Positions 1 to 11,963 are shown, counted from the stretch's first letter. The stretch is 64,000 nucleotides of DNA from Mauremys mutica (GCF_020497125.1 NC_059080.1:71034618-71098617), one strand, 5' to 3'. Made by a program: numbers and translations. Notes: generated by a model from the letters alone, not told the origin.

Positions 1-19
1 AAACCTTACTAAACTAAAA

Positions 20-1827
20 ATGACCAACTTCATCAGCAGAAGCTTGATCCTGGCTTCTTTGATGGGGCTGCTGCTATTGTACCTGTCTGGCACTTCTGAA
101 GGTGAGTGATCTTTGATTGTTTCATTCCTCTGATTTGATTTCATGGGCTCAGAATATTGCCCTGGAGCATGTCAAGCAAACCGAGGTGTGCCTGTAGGGT
201 GGTAGGAGGTGTCCCAGAAAATTCAAGTATATGGTGGGCAGGACTTTCCTTCCAATTCCAGTGGAATTCAGTGTTCAGAGATTTGTCAATGTTGTATCCT
301 GGGCAGGATTAAATTATTGTCCTAACTTTATTTTTCTCATCCCTAAATAAATATTCCCTTTTTTCCCCTCCATTTCAGCACAAAACAACCAAGATTGCTG
401 CCTCTCTTACTCCAAAGTACGGCTGCCTCGAGGAGTCATAAAGGGCTATACAGAACAGCTATCCAGTGAAGTGTGTGACATCAGTGCTATCATGTAAGTT
501 ACTAGTCGGAAGAAATTCAGTCACATGATCAGTACTTTCACTGCCAGGCAAGAATTAGCGTTTGGACTTTTGTGTGATTGGAAACAGAAAAAGATAAAGA
601 CAGTTTATAAACTGTCTTTATCTTTTTCAAAAGGAAAGTTGTCCTATAAAGTTCACTTAATATACAAATACTCTTAGGTTTTATAATGTACTATTAGGAA
701 GGGACCATTAACTCACATTCTTACAGGATGTCTGTACAAAATAAATACAAACCTCTCTGTTTAGGAATCTAAGAAATGTCACATGGGATCAGACTAGTGG
801 TCCATTTAATCTAGATTGATTTAGCCTCCAACAATGGTTTCAAAAGAACATTTAACACCCCTCCCCTCCATCCCATCCCATAAGGGACACTTAAGCAATA
901 CTGTTCTTGTGGGGGAAGTTTCTTTCCAACTCAAAGTAGTTAGTGGAGCTCTTATATCCTGAAACATGAGGGTTGAGATCCCTCATATTTTTTATACCAT
1001 CTAGTTTAATTGTAGCTCTTCCCACAATTCCAAGAAATATCTAATTGTTGTTTGTATTCAGTTCTTTGCCTCAACATCTGGTACCAATGAGTTCAACATA
1101 ATTGTGCACTATGTTTAAAAAATATAGAAATCAATTTTCATCAGTTTTAATCGTTGCCTTTTAATTTAATTGGATGTCTCCTTGTGCCCATAGTATGAAT
1201 GAGGATGAAAAGGAGCGCCTAATTCGCCTCCTCTATGAAACCTGCTGCTGCTTTGTATGGAGCAGCCATAGAATATGTTTTTATTCTGCTCACTGTAGTC
1301 CTAAGGGATTTAATAGAAGGAAGTAACTATAATTGTTTACCATACTTTTCCTTCCAGTTTTCACACAAAGAATGGAATGAAAGCTTGTGCAAATCCAGAA
1401 GACCGCTGGGTGAAGAAGCATCTTCTTTGGCTGAGGTAGGAATAGTTTAAAACCTATTAACCTGGTCACAACAGAATGTGTCTGAGTATCCACTGGCAGT
1501 AACAGAGCTATATTTTTGCTGGCATTGAGGGGACCAGCTATGCACATGTAGAATACATTTTTGAAAATGTGTGAGTTTCTCTTCCCTCCCTTCTCCTGCT
1601 GGACCCGGTTGAAAAATTTTTAAGCCCTCATAGTGCTAGGCATAGGGATAGAAGTTTCATATGCTGGCATCTCCCACATGAGAGACCCTGTTATTGACTG
1701 ATAGCAAGAGCTGTACTGGGGGGAGAGAAATCCAAAATTCACACCATGGCTGAAGTGGTTCCCTACTGTTTATTCATGTGTTCTCTTTGTTTTTTATAGC
1801 CATAAACTCAAGAAGATGTCACTGTAA
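20..1827 (+). CDS. CCL20: CCL20-like CC chemokine, copy 1 (4 exons, 100 aa)
   Basis: Secreted CC chemokine; family role is attracting CCR6-positive dendritic cells and lymphocytes. Coding exons are 20-101, 379-493, 1358-1435 and 1800-1827. Every junction is GT-AG and the phases join (303 nt, TAA stop). A hydrophobic signal peptide of about 27 residues (MTNFISRSLILASL...) is followed by the short CCL20-type N-terminus AQNNQDCCL. The DCCL motif just before the mature core is typical of CCL20. Four cysteines are present (CC, then C in EVCDI, then C in KACANP), with family blocks AIIFHTK and CANPEDRWVKK and a basic helix ending KLKKMSL. Only 19 bp of upstream sequence are in the window, so the promoter is missing. 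Gene 2 at 6062-7886 is a tandem paralogue: I count 56 of 73 identical residues after the signal region. Assignment to CCL20 is firm; which copy is ancestral cannot be told. Confidence 0.93.
587..628. repeat. Perfect 42-bp palindrome in intron 2 of CCL20 copy 1
   Basis: Bases 587-607 are the exact reverse complement of 608-628, with no spacer and no mismatch. The arm begins GAAAAAGATAAAGACAGTTT. The matching intron of copy 2 (6784-7330) has no such palindrome, so it arose or survived only in copy 1. It could be a very short MITE or an inverted duplication; no target-site duplication was recognised. Confidence 0.9.
763..1195 (-). mobile_element. Old antisense CR1 LINE 3' fragment
   Basis: The text around 785-835 (gggatcagactagtggtcca) and 915-985 (gaagtttctttccaactc, catgagggttgagatccctc) resembles the CR1 3' region read in reverse, and the fragment at 34141-34560 is similar. 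It lies in intron 2 of CCL20 copy 1. It is diverged; the ends are approximate. Confidence 0.5.
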
Positions 1828-2325
1828 TGTGGGTTTTGAAATGGAACTAGAAACCGAGGTGGCTGCAGAACCTAAACTAGGTTGGAATCATCTTTGTACA
1901 CGATGTGTGCTTACTGACCATTATTCCTGGCTTCTTTGGAACCATTGAACTACTGAAGTTGATTCACATTGCATCATTTGTTTGCTTGACTTAAGCATTT
2001 TGTTAAAGTTACTTTTTTCTTTTCTAATATACAATATTTGATTACTATATAAAGAAGAAAACTGTTTTAAACTATTATACAAAATATGTGCCCTATCGGG
2101 TTTAGAGCATTTGGATGTCATTTTGTGCTATTTTGCACAAGTAAAATAGATAATTTATTATATTTATTGTTACATCATAGGCATTTTTTGTGCCAAAAGC
2201 TGTTCCCTTTTAATTCTAAGTAATGTAATCAAGAACAAATGGATTAAATGTTTTTAGACTACTGTAAAAACGTGCTTGAGGGAAAGTGGAATTTGTGGAA
2301 ACTTTAAAAATGACATTAAAAATCC
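1828..2325 (+). other. 3' UTR of CCL20 copy 1, with AU-rich motifs and altered poly(A) signal
   Basis: Homologous to the 3' UTR of copy 2 (shared block ggaaccattgaactactgaa at about 1937 and 8001). Where copy 2 has AATAAA (8200-8205), copy 1 has AGTAAA (2140-2145). Alternative ATTAAA signals lie at 2243-2248 and 2315-2320. Two ATTTA pentamers (2153-2157, 2162-2166) lie between these signals and are absent from copy 2. The transcript end is inferred. Confidence 0.6.
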
Positions 2326-5300
2326 AAAATGAGACTTGTTTTGTTGGCAATGTATTGTATACCCTGGAAATCAAAAGCCCTTGTGTTCCAGAACATCAAG
2401 ACCAGACCATTCTTTACCTATCCGGCATCTGTAAATGACAATGGATGCCTCTTTTGTTTCACTCTACATTTGCATTAGGAAAGTTGTAGACATCATGGTA
2501 TATATGAACTCTCTCCCACCTCCTGGGGGGGGGGGGGGCAGAAGCAGCTATCTACAGCATATTAGTTCCATGTGACCAGCTGTTCTTGGTCTGATCTTGC
2601 CTGAGTCAAATTGAGAGAGTTCCTCTGCCAGTCCCTAAATATATTTAGGAGGAAAAAAAACACCTCAGGGATGGAGGCTACCATCGATCTTTGCTTCTTG
2701 ATAATGTAATGGGGATGCTGCCACACCCCCGACAAGGCTTTGAAAACCAAACCAGCCAAATATCAAAAAGCATGTGTAACTGGTCACCTTTTTAGTCCAA
2801 GCAGCAACTCTTCAGAGCTGGCTTTCTGGGAGGCACCAGGCTTCAATCCACCAAAGATATAAGCACATGTATAACTTTATGCACCGGAGCAGTCCCACCT
2901 GCCTGGCTTTCTGCTATAGTTTAAAAAAAGCAGTGCACATATCTTCACAAGATAGTCTCATGGCTTGTTCGCTGGTTGAGGGTGGGTGGCAAGACCTATT
3001 CTCAGTGGATTGACCAGGAAGCAGTCTCTTTGAAGAGCACTTTGCAGAGATTTCTTCTCGTTTAGCTCACTCCCACAGGTTAGCCATGCTGCAGTGGGCT
3101 ACCGGGCGCTGTGCTATGAACTGCTTACAGGAAGAGACCCATGTACCACTCAAGGGCTTAGGCAAGGGCATCAGTTACTAAATGAGTAATAATCCAATTA
3201 TATGTTGACACAAGCCATGTTCAGTGATTTATTAATTTATTTTGAGATATAATTATAAGCATCTTTCTTGGGCTCTGAGCACATTCACAATAATTATAAT
3301 ACAGTTGCCATTAGTTAGAGCCCATCATGCCCTTAACTTGTTAAAAGGCTGAGTAAGAATGGTTATGTAGACAAGGCCTATATGACTATAACAGTCCTTG
3401 ACAGGAGCCTCTGTTGGACTTCAGTGGTGGTGGGATAATTCTTCCCAAGGTGTGGAAACTCTCTGCTTTAAGGGGCAAATCCTGTTGATATTAGTATCAA
3501 ATTCCCATTGAACTCATTGGGGGATCACAAGTTACTGGGGCCAGATGCAGGAATTGCTGGGTGAAATCTACGGCCTGCTCTATTCAGAGATCTCCTGTAT
3601 TTCAATCTTCTTAGAAGCTAGAAAAGATTATCAGAATGGTCCCTTCTGGCTATAAATGAGTCTGTCACCACGATCTGGTTCTAACTTACTACTATTAAGA
3701 AATCCATCTTCATTGTTGACTTTGAATTTTTGGTTTACTTAAAAGATCCTTTGTTTTTTTCTTCATTATATTTCTAGTTCCTATTTTTAATTAAGTCTTA
3801 TCTGAACTCTGTCTAGACTTTTCCTTTCTAACAGTTTCCTTTGGTTAATTTAATCACTGTTTCATTTCCCCATCTCCCTTTATGTCCTCTGCTTCCTTTC
3901 CTGAATGCTAATCTTTTCTCTCAATCCGGATCTGTTCCCTCTTGGCCACCAAAATAGCATCACACCCCCCTCTCCCTGAATTTCGGACTTTTGACTAAAT
4001 ATTACCTCAGAGATTCCTTTACAGTATTTAAATCACCAGGAGCATCTGGTGGCAGTTTGACACTTCTCCTCCAAGTCTGTTATTGGTCATTACCCTTTGT
4101 TTAAAGCTCTTTAGCCAGATTTCAGTTCCCATTACAGTGGCTTTATCCAAGCCTATTTGAATGATGTTTTCAGCTTCAATTTCATGGGGTTCCATATTCA
4201 AAGTTTTACTAAAATCCAAATTGTATGTACTTGTTACTGTTTTCTTTTAATCTGTTTTTAAATGGCTCCCAAGTATAGGTTGGATACATTTTAAACCACA
4301 AAATTAATTGTCTGTGATTCTAAAGGAGATGGGATCCAAGAAAGGGAACTGAGATCCCTAGTTTTCCCCTCACAGCAAGGTACCAATGACTGAGACAAGG
4401 GCTGTTACTGCTTTTAGTGAACATCCTCATGATGATTTTATTATCTATTTTAGTCTATAGAAGTTCTTATAGTGCCCTCATTACTAGAGTAGCGCATTAA
4501 GCATTGCAACTAACATCTGTCATGGGTAGTTTTGTTCTCTCACCTCCTCCGCGATAGAGAATTGAGAGGCAGAGAAAGGCTTCATTAAATATCATTTTTG
4601 GAGGCCATCCCAATGTAGGAGTTTCCTGAACCAGAGCTACCAGAATTACAGTTATCATGAGGAGTTATTGTTCACTGTTTTCAGGATAGGGACAGTATCT
4701 TCCTGTGTGTTTGTACAGCATCTTTTAGTACAATGATGCCTCACTCTTGACCAAGCACTTGAGTGCTGTGGTAGCTGTACAAATAATAAACAACAGAAGC
4801 TGTGGGTGCTCAGCACTTCTGAGAAAACAAGCCATTTAGTTGCCTACATATGGAGTTAGGTGCATAACTTTAGGCACCTCAGCTGCAGCCAAATGCTGCT
4901 TGGAGTTGAGGAAGGAACACAAGGGGTGCCCATTGTGCTGGTGGTCATCCTGGCCTCATCTCTGGAATAAAGTAAAATTGGGTTGCTTTATGCTGGTTGC
5001 CTATGGCCCAAGTAGCCTGGGATTGGCAACTATATGAGTGGTAATCCTCAAGGAGTTGCTTAAACTGGTTTTAGGGCTGTTTTTTCCCATTGGATTTAAA
5101 AGCTCTCAGTGGGTTAATCCCACCTCGCTCCTTTTCAGAGTGTACCCTAACTAGCCACATTCCGTGCAGAGTTCTAACCCTTGCTAATGTGAGAGTAAGA
5201 CAAACGAGAGAACATGCCAACAGTGATACTTGGAGCTGTACAGGAAGACACTATTTCCGACCCAAGCAGCTTAGATACAAAGAAGGGACCTAGAACAAAG

Positions 5301-5925
5301 TGACCCAGATGTGTTTGGGGAGGGCTCATTGGAGAAGTATGTTTTGAGCGAGTATTTGAATGAAGAGGGGGAGAATATTTGGTGCCTGAGAACAGAGTTC
5401 CAAATATAAGGAGTGGCCTGGATGAAGGCACGGAGGCCAGCATGGAGATGGGGCAAATAGAAAGAAGGCTTGGGAGGAAGGATGGGCAGCCAGAGGGAGA
5501 ACAGGAGAAATAAGAGGAGCAATGTTGGGTGGGGGGGAAGTTTGCACAGGACCTTGACGGGGAGAGAAAGACGTGTGAGCTTTCTGTGGAAGAGGTGTCC
5601 AGGGAAAGGCATTCAAAGCAGTGATGTCATGACCCAACTAGAGGTTTGTGAAAATTTAGCAAACAGAGCACTAGCTCATTTCGGTGTGGTCTCTCTGTCT
5701 CGTCTGCTGTCACTCACGGCTACACACCCACAAGGGCTCAGGTGCTTTACCCACATAACCATGAGCTCACAGGGTTTTTTATTTCCTTCTCAGCTTAATT
5801 TGTTTTCCATCCTTATTGGAGAAAAAAGTCCCCAGAGAGTTGATGCCTATGACATCATGAAGGAGGTTAACCAGCCGAAAGGAACGGTTGAAGGAAATAC
5901 CCTCCGGAAGGAGAGTGGAACACAC
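2326..5925. other. Intergenic DNA between the two CCL20-like genes
   Basis: No gene recognised. It holds a run of 14 G at 2525-2538. A purine-rich stretch at about 5265-5640 opens reading frames on both strands (160 aa on +, 113 aa on -) but shows no protein family, and it may be an old unclassified repeat. Confidence 0.6.
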
Positions 5926-5931
5926 CTTTGT

Positions 5932-5966
5932 AGGACTTTCCTGAGGTCATGAGCAGACATTATAAG
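5932..5966 (+). promoter_or_regulatory. Candidate NF-kappaB site and TATA-like box of CCL20 copy 2
   Basis: AGGACTTTCC at 5932-5941 differs from the classical kB site GGGACTTTCC at one position. A TATA-like TTATAAG (5960-5966) follows about 20 bp later, some 96 bp before the ATG at 6062. Mammalian CCL20 is driven by a proximal NF-kappaB site, so the arrangement fits; binding is inferred. Confidence 0.45.
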
Positions 5967-6061
5967 CAGGTTGTCCATGGCCAAAGCAGTCAGTTCAGAG
6001 CAGCTGATTTTCTGATATACCTTAAGTGAAGCTTTAAGTAAACTCAACTATTGAGCTGAAA

Positions 6062-7886
6062 ATGACAGGCTTTAGCAGCACGAGCTTTATCCTGGCTTCT
6101 TTGGTGGGGCTGCTGTGCCTCTTCTGCACTTCTGAGGGTGAGTAATATTTGCTTTTGGGGCCACATGTCTAGAGGCAGAAATATCGGTAGGGAGTGTGAT
6201 AATTACATTAAGTAATTTAAGCTGTGAGGGTAGCAGCATGTCTCCTAGGGCATTACACTATTCTGCAGGGCTCTCCCCTCCCCGCTTCTTTCTTTAATTT
6301 TATTTTGTAATGAAAAGTGCCAGAGAACAGGTATAGCATGAAAGGTAGCTGTGCAAACTTTTCAGCCAGACTCAACCGATTCTGGGCATCACCTCTTAGG
6401 TATTGTAGCTCAATCTCTGTGCATAATTAATCTTAGTCACCACTGCTGACAATGCCAGCTGAGGTGTCAGTACTGAACTCTGTGGGGTTTATTTGCTGCT
6501 ATTTTTACTTATATATATTTTAAATGATGAGCTTTCCTATCGCTACAGATCTGGCTTAGCCCCACTAAAGGGATCATCACACATCGTTAATTTGAGGTCT
6601 TTGTCCCACCTACAGGATGAACATTAATTCTATTTCACTCATTTGTAACACATTTTTCCCCATTCCAGCCCAAAGCAACCAAGACTGCTGCCTCAACTAC
6701 ATGAGAACTGAGCTACCTCGTCGGGCCATCAATGGCTACACGGAGCAGTTATCAAATGAAGTCTGTGACATCGGTGCTATCATGTAAGTTACCAGCTGAA
6801 AGAGATTTAGTTGCAATGGACCGACTATCTGTACTTATGCCACAAGACTTGGTCTTTTAACCTACACTAAAGGGGAAATGGCTTTAATCATAAATAAACT
6901 TTATTTCCTTACTTGGATCTATGAAATCAAATCCTATAAAATTCATTTAAAGTAGAAATAACTGTTTTACCTATAGGACATAAATATTAGGAAAGTGCTT
7001 GACTCACATTCTCATGCAGTATCTGTATGCTGTACATTTAAGTCCCAAGTGTTTTGAAATGCTAAGCAAAGATACAGACAATGGCAAAGGTGCTCCATGC
7101 TGGCACTATAAGACATACTTCATATTACTGGAAAATGAATTTCTGTGAAATAGTGATCATTATTCTGAATTGTCCTTTCACAGTTAAACTGATCTCTTCT
7201 GCCTCTACTTTTGAGTTGAGTACCCATATGATGCATTTTGTTCTATTGAATTAGTGTTCTGTTGAATGCAGTTCTTTATGGCTCAATAGCAGAACCTTAT
7301 TGTCATTATTCCCTCTACCTTTTCTTCCAGTTTCCACACAAAGAGTGGGTTGAAAGCATGTGCAAATCCAGAAGACAACTGGGTGAAGAAGCGTCTTCTT
7401 TGGCTGAGGTAGGAATACCTTCAAATCTATTAGCTAGGCCAAACCTGAGTGTGACTAAGTATCCACTGACAGTGGCAGATCTAAGCTCTTACAGGGGACT
7501 GGGTGTACAAGCCTGGCTGGGCACATTTTGAAAACGTGTCTTTCTCTTTTTGCTTTTCTTGTGCAGAGGAGAAGGGGGTGTTGGGAGCACATTTGTTTTA
7601 AGACTGATAGGGTCAGGATGGAGACAGGTGTTCCATTTGCCTCTAACCCCAGATAGGATAATGCCATAGATTGCAAATACTGTAATGGAGAAGAGAAATG
7701 CAAATTTCAAATCTTTAGCTAAATTAGTTGCTGATGTAAATACATGCAACACAACTGAGTGCTGAGGAGCTGCACCTGTTTATACCAGCAATGCATTTGG
7801 CCCTCTGACTAAAGTAGTACCTGAAGCTTATCCATGCTTTTTCTCTATATTTTTACAGCAAAAAGCTCAAGAAGATGTCAATGTAA
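6062..7886 (+). CDS. CCL20: CCL20-like CC chemokine, copy 2 (4 exons, 98 aa)
   Basis: Second secreted CCL20-type chemokine. Exons are 6062-6137, 6669-6783, 7331-7408 and 7859-7886 (297 nt, TAA stop), with GT-AG borders and the same phases as copy 1. Exons 2, 3 and 4 have exactly the same lengths; exon 1 is 6 nt shorter (about 25-residue signal peptide). The mature start AQSNQDCCL and all four chemokine cysteines are kept, as are AIIFHTK, KACANPED and the basic tail KKLKKMSM. Differences from copy 1 cluster just after CC (LNYMRTELPRRAIN against LSYSKVRLPRGVIK), the N-loop that contacts the receptor in this family. Introns and 3' UTR are also alignable, so this is a tandem segmental duplication and not a retrocopy. 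Both copies look intact. Confidence 0.94.
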
Positions 7887-8225
7887 GACAGTTTCTGAAC
7901 TGGAACTAGACAGAGAGGTGGGCTGCAGAACCTAAGCTAGGTTAGAATTGTCTCATTGTACACTGTTGTGTGCTTGCTATCTACTTATTGCTGGCTTCTT
8001 CGGAACCATTGAACTACTGAAGTTGATTCATATTGCATCACTTGTTTGCTTGACTTAAGCACTGTGTAAAAGTTTTTTTCTTTGCTACCATATACATTAC
8101 ATGTTTGATTACTGTGTAAAATAGAATATGATGCACATGTATTGGGTACTGTGTGCCCTACTGGGTTTAATGTACAGTGTATTCGTGCACATTAGCAGAA
8201 ATAAAACAGGGTATTCTGTTCATTT
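7887..8225 (+). other. 3' UTR of CCL20 copy 2 with AATAAA signal
   Basis: The canonical poly(A) signal AATAAA is at 8200-8205, about 315 bp after the stop. The UTR aligns with that of copy 1 but lacks its ATTTA pentamers. Confidence 0.7.
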
Positions 8226-8331
8226 CATTTTTTTGTCTAAAAGAGTTTCCCATAATTTCTGGTGGTGCTGAAAAATAACATAGGCTAAAGTGAATATTTA
8301 ATATAAAGACAATGGATGAAACATAAATATT

Positions 8332-9513
8332 TACTCCTGAGGGAATTCTGCACCACTGCACATGCGCAGAATTTATGTCCCCCACAGATTTCTTTGCTTC
8401 CCCACAGAAAAATGACTTTCTGACTGGGAAGCAAAGGAAAGCCACAAAAGCAGTCATGTGACCCTTCCCACCAGTATGTTTTGGGTGTCCAGGGCAACTG
8501 GCAGAGAGGTAAATCACTTTGGGGCAGGACTGGGGAGGACTGGGCTGGTGGCTCCTACCCTGCTAGATCCGGCTGGGCTGCTAGATCTGGCTGGGGAGGA
8601 CAGGACTTCCTTTTCCCCTGCATGGCATCCAGGGCTGGGTCAGACCCCCCAATTTCTCCCCAGGCTGCAGGGAGCTTTGAAAACTCTCCCCCACCTGCTT
8701 CCTGCACCCATCGCTCCTCAGTTGCAGGGGGAGGGATCACTGTATGTAGAGCTGCTCCCCCATCCACCCAACCCCTGTGCATCCAGACTCCCTCATACCC
8801 AGACCCTCTCGCTGAGCCTCACCCCCAGCATTCAGAATCCCCCATTATGAGCCCCACTCCTCCTGCACTTGGATCACTGTGATGAGTACCCGGATCCCCA
8901 CCCCACTGAGCCCCAACCAGCTGCACTCGGTTCCCCCGCCCCAGCATCTGGACCTGCAACTAAGCCCCCCACATCCAGATCCTCCTGCCAAGCTCTATAT
9001 CCTCCACACCCAGAGCCCCACCACCTGCTGAGCCCCAACCACCTTCACCTGGACCCCCCCTGCAGAGTCTCATTACTGTTGCACCCAGAACCCCCCCAGT
9101 AAGACCCGTGCATCCAGATCCCCCACTGAGCCACCCGCCCCCAGATTGCCACACACACAACCCTCTCAACCCACAGCTGGATCCCCCCTACTAAGCCCCT
9201 CTATACTTGGATCCTGCCTTGCTGAGCCTGCCTACCCACACCTGGTGCACTTGGCATGGAAGGGCAGGGTACTGGGGTGTTTCTGGGGCAGGCCTGGTCC
9301 TTGTGCTGTGTCAGGGTTGGGTGCAGCCTCACTGCAGAGTCTGTGTCTCCGGGGGGAGCTGCACAGTGATCTCCCACCTCTGCGCAGCCAGTGGCCTGTG
9401 CTCCCCACTGACACACTGGAGCCTCCACATTTATTTGACAAACAAAATTTGTAGAATTTTAAAATATTGTGTGCAGAATTTTTTTTTTTTGGCACAGAAT
9501 GCCCTCAGTAGTA
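8332..9513. mobile_element. MITE-like element with C-rich interior (about 1.18 kb)
   Basis: The ends form a terminal inverted repeat: TACTCCTGAGGGAATTCTGC at the left, and TACTACTGAGGGCATTCTGT when the right end is read in reverse. The interior (about 8640-9200) is strongly C-rich, with repeated 'cccactgagccccaac' type units that open spurious reading frames. No clear target-site duplication; superfamily not assigned. Confidence 0.6.
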
Positions 9514-10350
9514 GGTATTGTATGTTTAAAATGCAAAGGTTTGAGAGGGAAAACATGGTGATCGTGAATGTGATAATAAAACATTGCATTAGCTACCCCC
9601 TCCCCAAAAGCTGCTGATATGAATACATACTCCTGAAATAAAACATTTTTTGTTCATGAATATCCAGATCACTGTTCCTGTGCTCCTGGAATTATACTTC
9701 TCATTGCCATGCATCCAGAAGTGTAAATTAAAAACAATGGCTCCCCCTCCCCTTACCCACTCTGTTTGCCTCATGAAGGCAGTGGACATCGGGAGTGGGG
9801 GGAATCTTACAGAAGAACTGATGTCTACTGTATATTTGTTCCACATAACAAATTGTTCTGAGCACAATTGTGCCTCAGTCAAACAGAGGGAGTTTATCTG
9901 TTACCATATTTGGTTTGTATCACAAAAGTTCAGGAATGAGAAGCACAGCAGATCTTTACATGCACTATCAGCCGAGAGGCTATGGTGTGACTAGCCATGG
10001 AAATAGTTACCTGCCCATCACAAGAGGTGGTCCCTGAAGGTGGGTGTTGAAGTACAGCTTGTGCTGTACCTGTTCTGTGGATAGAAGACTTCTATTCCTG
10101 GGCCAGTTAATCAGGCTAAATGCTAACCGTCATATGGAGAAGTGCAAGAGGACTTCCTGTGGTGCGGCCACTAGTTCCCCACTAAGCATGTTCATGCTAC
10201 CTATATAATCTATGTTATTAGTACAGTAAGGAGCCCAATCTTTCTTTTCCCACATGGAAGAACAATACAAAATGTTATTGCCCTGTGGACTGCGCAGGTC
10301 ACCTCAGAGCCTCCAGTGGGCTGTTCATATGGCTTCTCTGACTGATCAGT
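9514..10350. other. Intergenic, nothing recognised
   Basis: No coding exon, RNA gene or repeat was identified between the C-rich MITE and the hAT-like element at 10351. Confidence 0.5.
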
Positions 10351-10639
10351 CAGTGTTGCCAACTCTTATGATTGCATTGAGTCTCTCAATATTTGGTATG
10401 TTTCTTAAAGCCCCAGCTCCTGGAATCCTTTGATTACATGAGAATCTCAACTTTCATTTTCTTTAAAAAGTGATTTTTTTTCTAGCCCTCATGGTTGCAG
10501 AGAAAAGCCTGAAAACATGACTTGAAATCAAAAGGCAAATAAAAAGAACCCAAAATGTATTATTTTAAGCCAATCTCATGATTTGTGGGGAGGGGGAGCC
10601 TGACTCAAGATTTTTGAACACTTGAGGTTGGCAATACTG
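10351..10639. mobile_element. hAT-like MITE
   Basis: Left end CAGTGTTGCCAACTC and right end GAGGTTGGCAATACTG form inverted termini of the CAGTG hAT type. The body keeps the recurring 'aaagccccagctcctgg' and 'cctgactcaagatttttgaa' blocks. No convincing 8-bp target duplication survives. Confidence 0.6.
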
Positions 10640-10725
10640 CAGTTCCAAGGTAATGTCCCTAAAATGGAGCAATTTGCAACAGACACCACTTGCAGTCATA
10701 GGATATGATGACTTGAGCTATCAGA

Positions 10726-11063
10726 TACAGTAGAACCATATCAGGGTTACAAATGCAGAGTTACAAACTGACCAGTCAACCACACAGCTCATTTGGAACT
10801 GGAAGTAAACAATCAGCTAAAAGCAGAGAGAGAGAGAAAAAAAGCTAATACTGTACAATTCTGTTAAATGTAAACTACTAAAAAAAAATAAAGGGAAAGC
10901 AGAATTTTTCTTCTGCATAGTAAAGTTTCAAAGCTGTATTAAGTCAATGTTCAGCTGTAAACTTTTGAAAGAACAACCATGACATTTTGTTCAGTTACAT
11001 ACATTTCAGAGTTACGAACAACCTTCATTCTTGAGGTGTTCATACCTTTGAGGTTCTACTGTA
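10726..11063. mobile_element. Tc1/mariner (Tigger-like) MITE
   Basis: Inverted termini TACAGTAGAACC and GGTTCTACTGTA with TA at each outer edge, as expected for a TA-targeting mariner/Tigger derivative. The interior is AT-rich and non-coding. Confidence 0.65.
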
Positions 11064-11839
11064 GTCAAAACATTGCAGTCACAGTTCATAAGTAGCTTTG
11101 CCTATTTTTCCCTTCTCTGTGCCTAGTGGAGATGGACCCAATTGCCAACAAATATTAGAGAAGAGTTTGCCTCTTGATGTTGTCATAGCCTGTTCAGATA
11201 TCACAGTAACGGAAACTGATAGATACATAGATATCCTTAATTACAGAATGCTGACCCCTGTCCCTTGTAAGAAGGAAGAGAGTTAATACAGCATGAACAC
11301 CACTAGAAAGTGTTTAGTTGAAGGATGCACTGACCCGAGTGTAACAAACATAACACATATGCCCTCAATACTGCCTGGGGCCTTTAGGCACTGTGTAATA
11401 CAAATAATAATCTCTTCCATAGTGGAGTAATACCTGCCGTAAAGCCATGGGAAAAGAAAGTCCTTGGGTGTTGTGCACAATATCACCTTATTTCAAAGTC
11501 TAGCTTCTCATTCCCTTTTGGATGGTAGAGATAAGTAAAAATGTAGCTAATTCCTATGGTTACCAGGTTTCTTCTAAAATGAGTAGCTGCGAACTGTGCT
11601 CAAGTCTGCGGGTGGAAACAGCAGATAAATCGTTCATCAAGTATGCATACAATAACCTTTCAAGTGAAAGTAGATGTATGTGTCAACGTCTAGCCAGAAA
11701 CAATCTCTTTGCACCACAGTAGGCTTGGTACAAGTCTAATGAAATCACCTATAAAGTGGGGAAATGGGAGCCTGAAAGATATAGAAAGAGACAGCCCTGC
11801 ATCAGGAGAGCAGACGACATTAGCTTGGTAAACTTCACT

Positions 11840-11963
11840 TAGGGTGACCAGATGTCCCAATTTTATAGGGACAGTCCTGATTTTTGAGTCTTTTTCTTAT
11901 ATAGGCTCCTATTACCCTCCACCCCCTGTTCCAATTTTTCACACTTGCTCTCTGGTCACCCTA
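11840..11963. mobile_element. Short hAT MITE with exact 8-bp TSD
   Basis: Inverted termini TAGGGTGACCAGA and TCTGGTCACCCTA. The 8-bp sequence ACTTCACT is present intact on both sides (11832-11839 and 11964-11971), a hAT hallmark. Confidence 0.85.

Noticed and set aside
5271..5952. Overlapping 113-, 103- and 160-codon frames upstream of CCL20 copy 2
   Set aside because: Purine-rich DNA with frames open on both strands; no splice or family evidence.
8458..8882. 130- and 133-codon overlapping frames on +
   Set aside because: They arise from the C-rich interior of the MITE at 8332-9513; two overlapping frames are open at once, as expected for low-complexity DNA.
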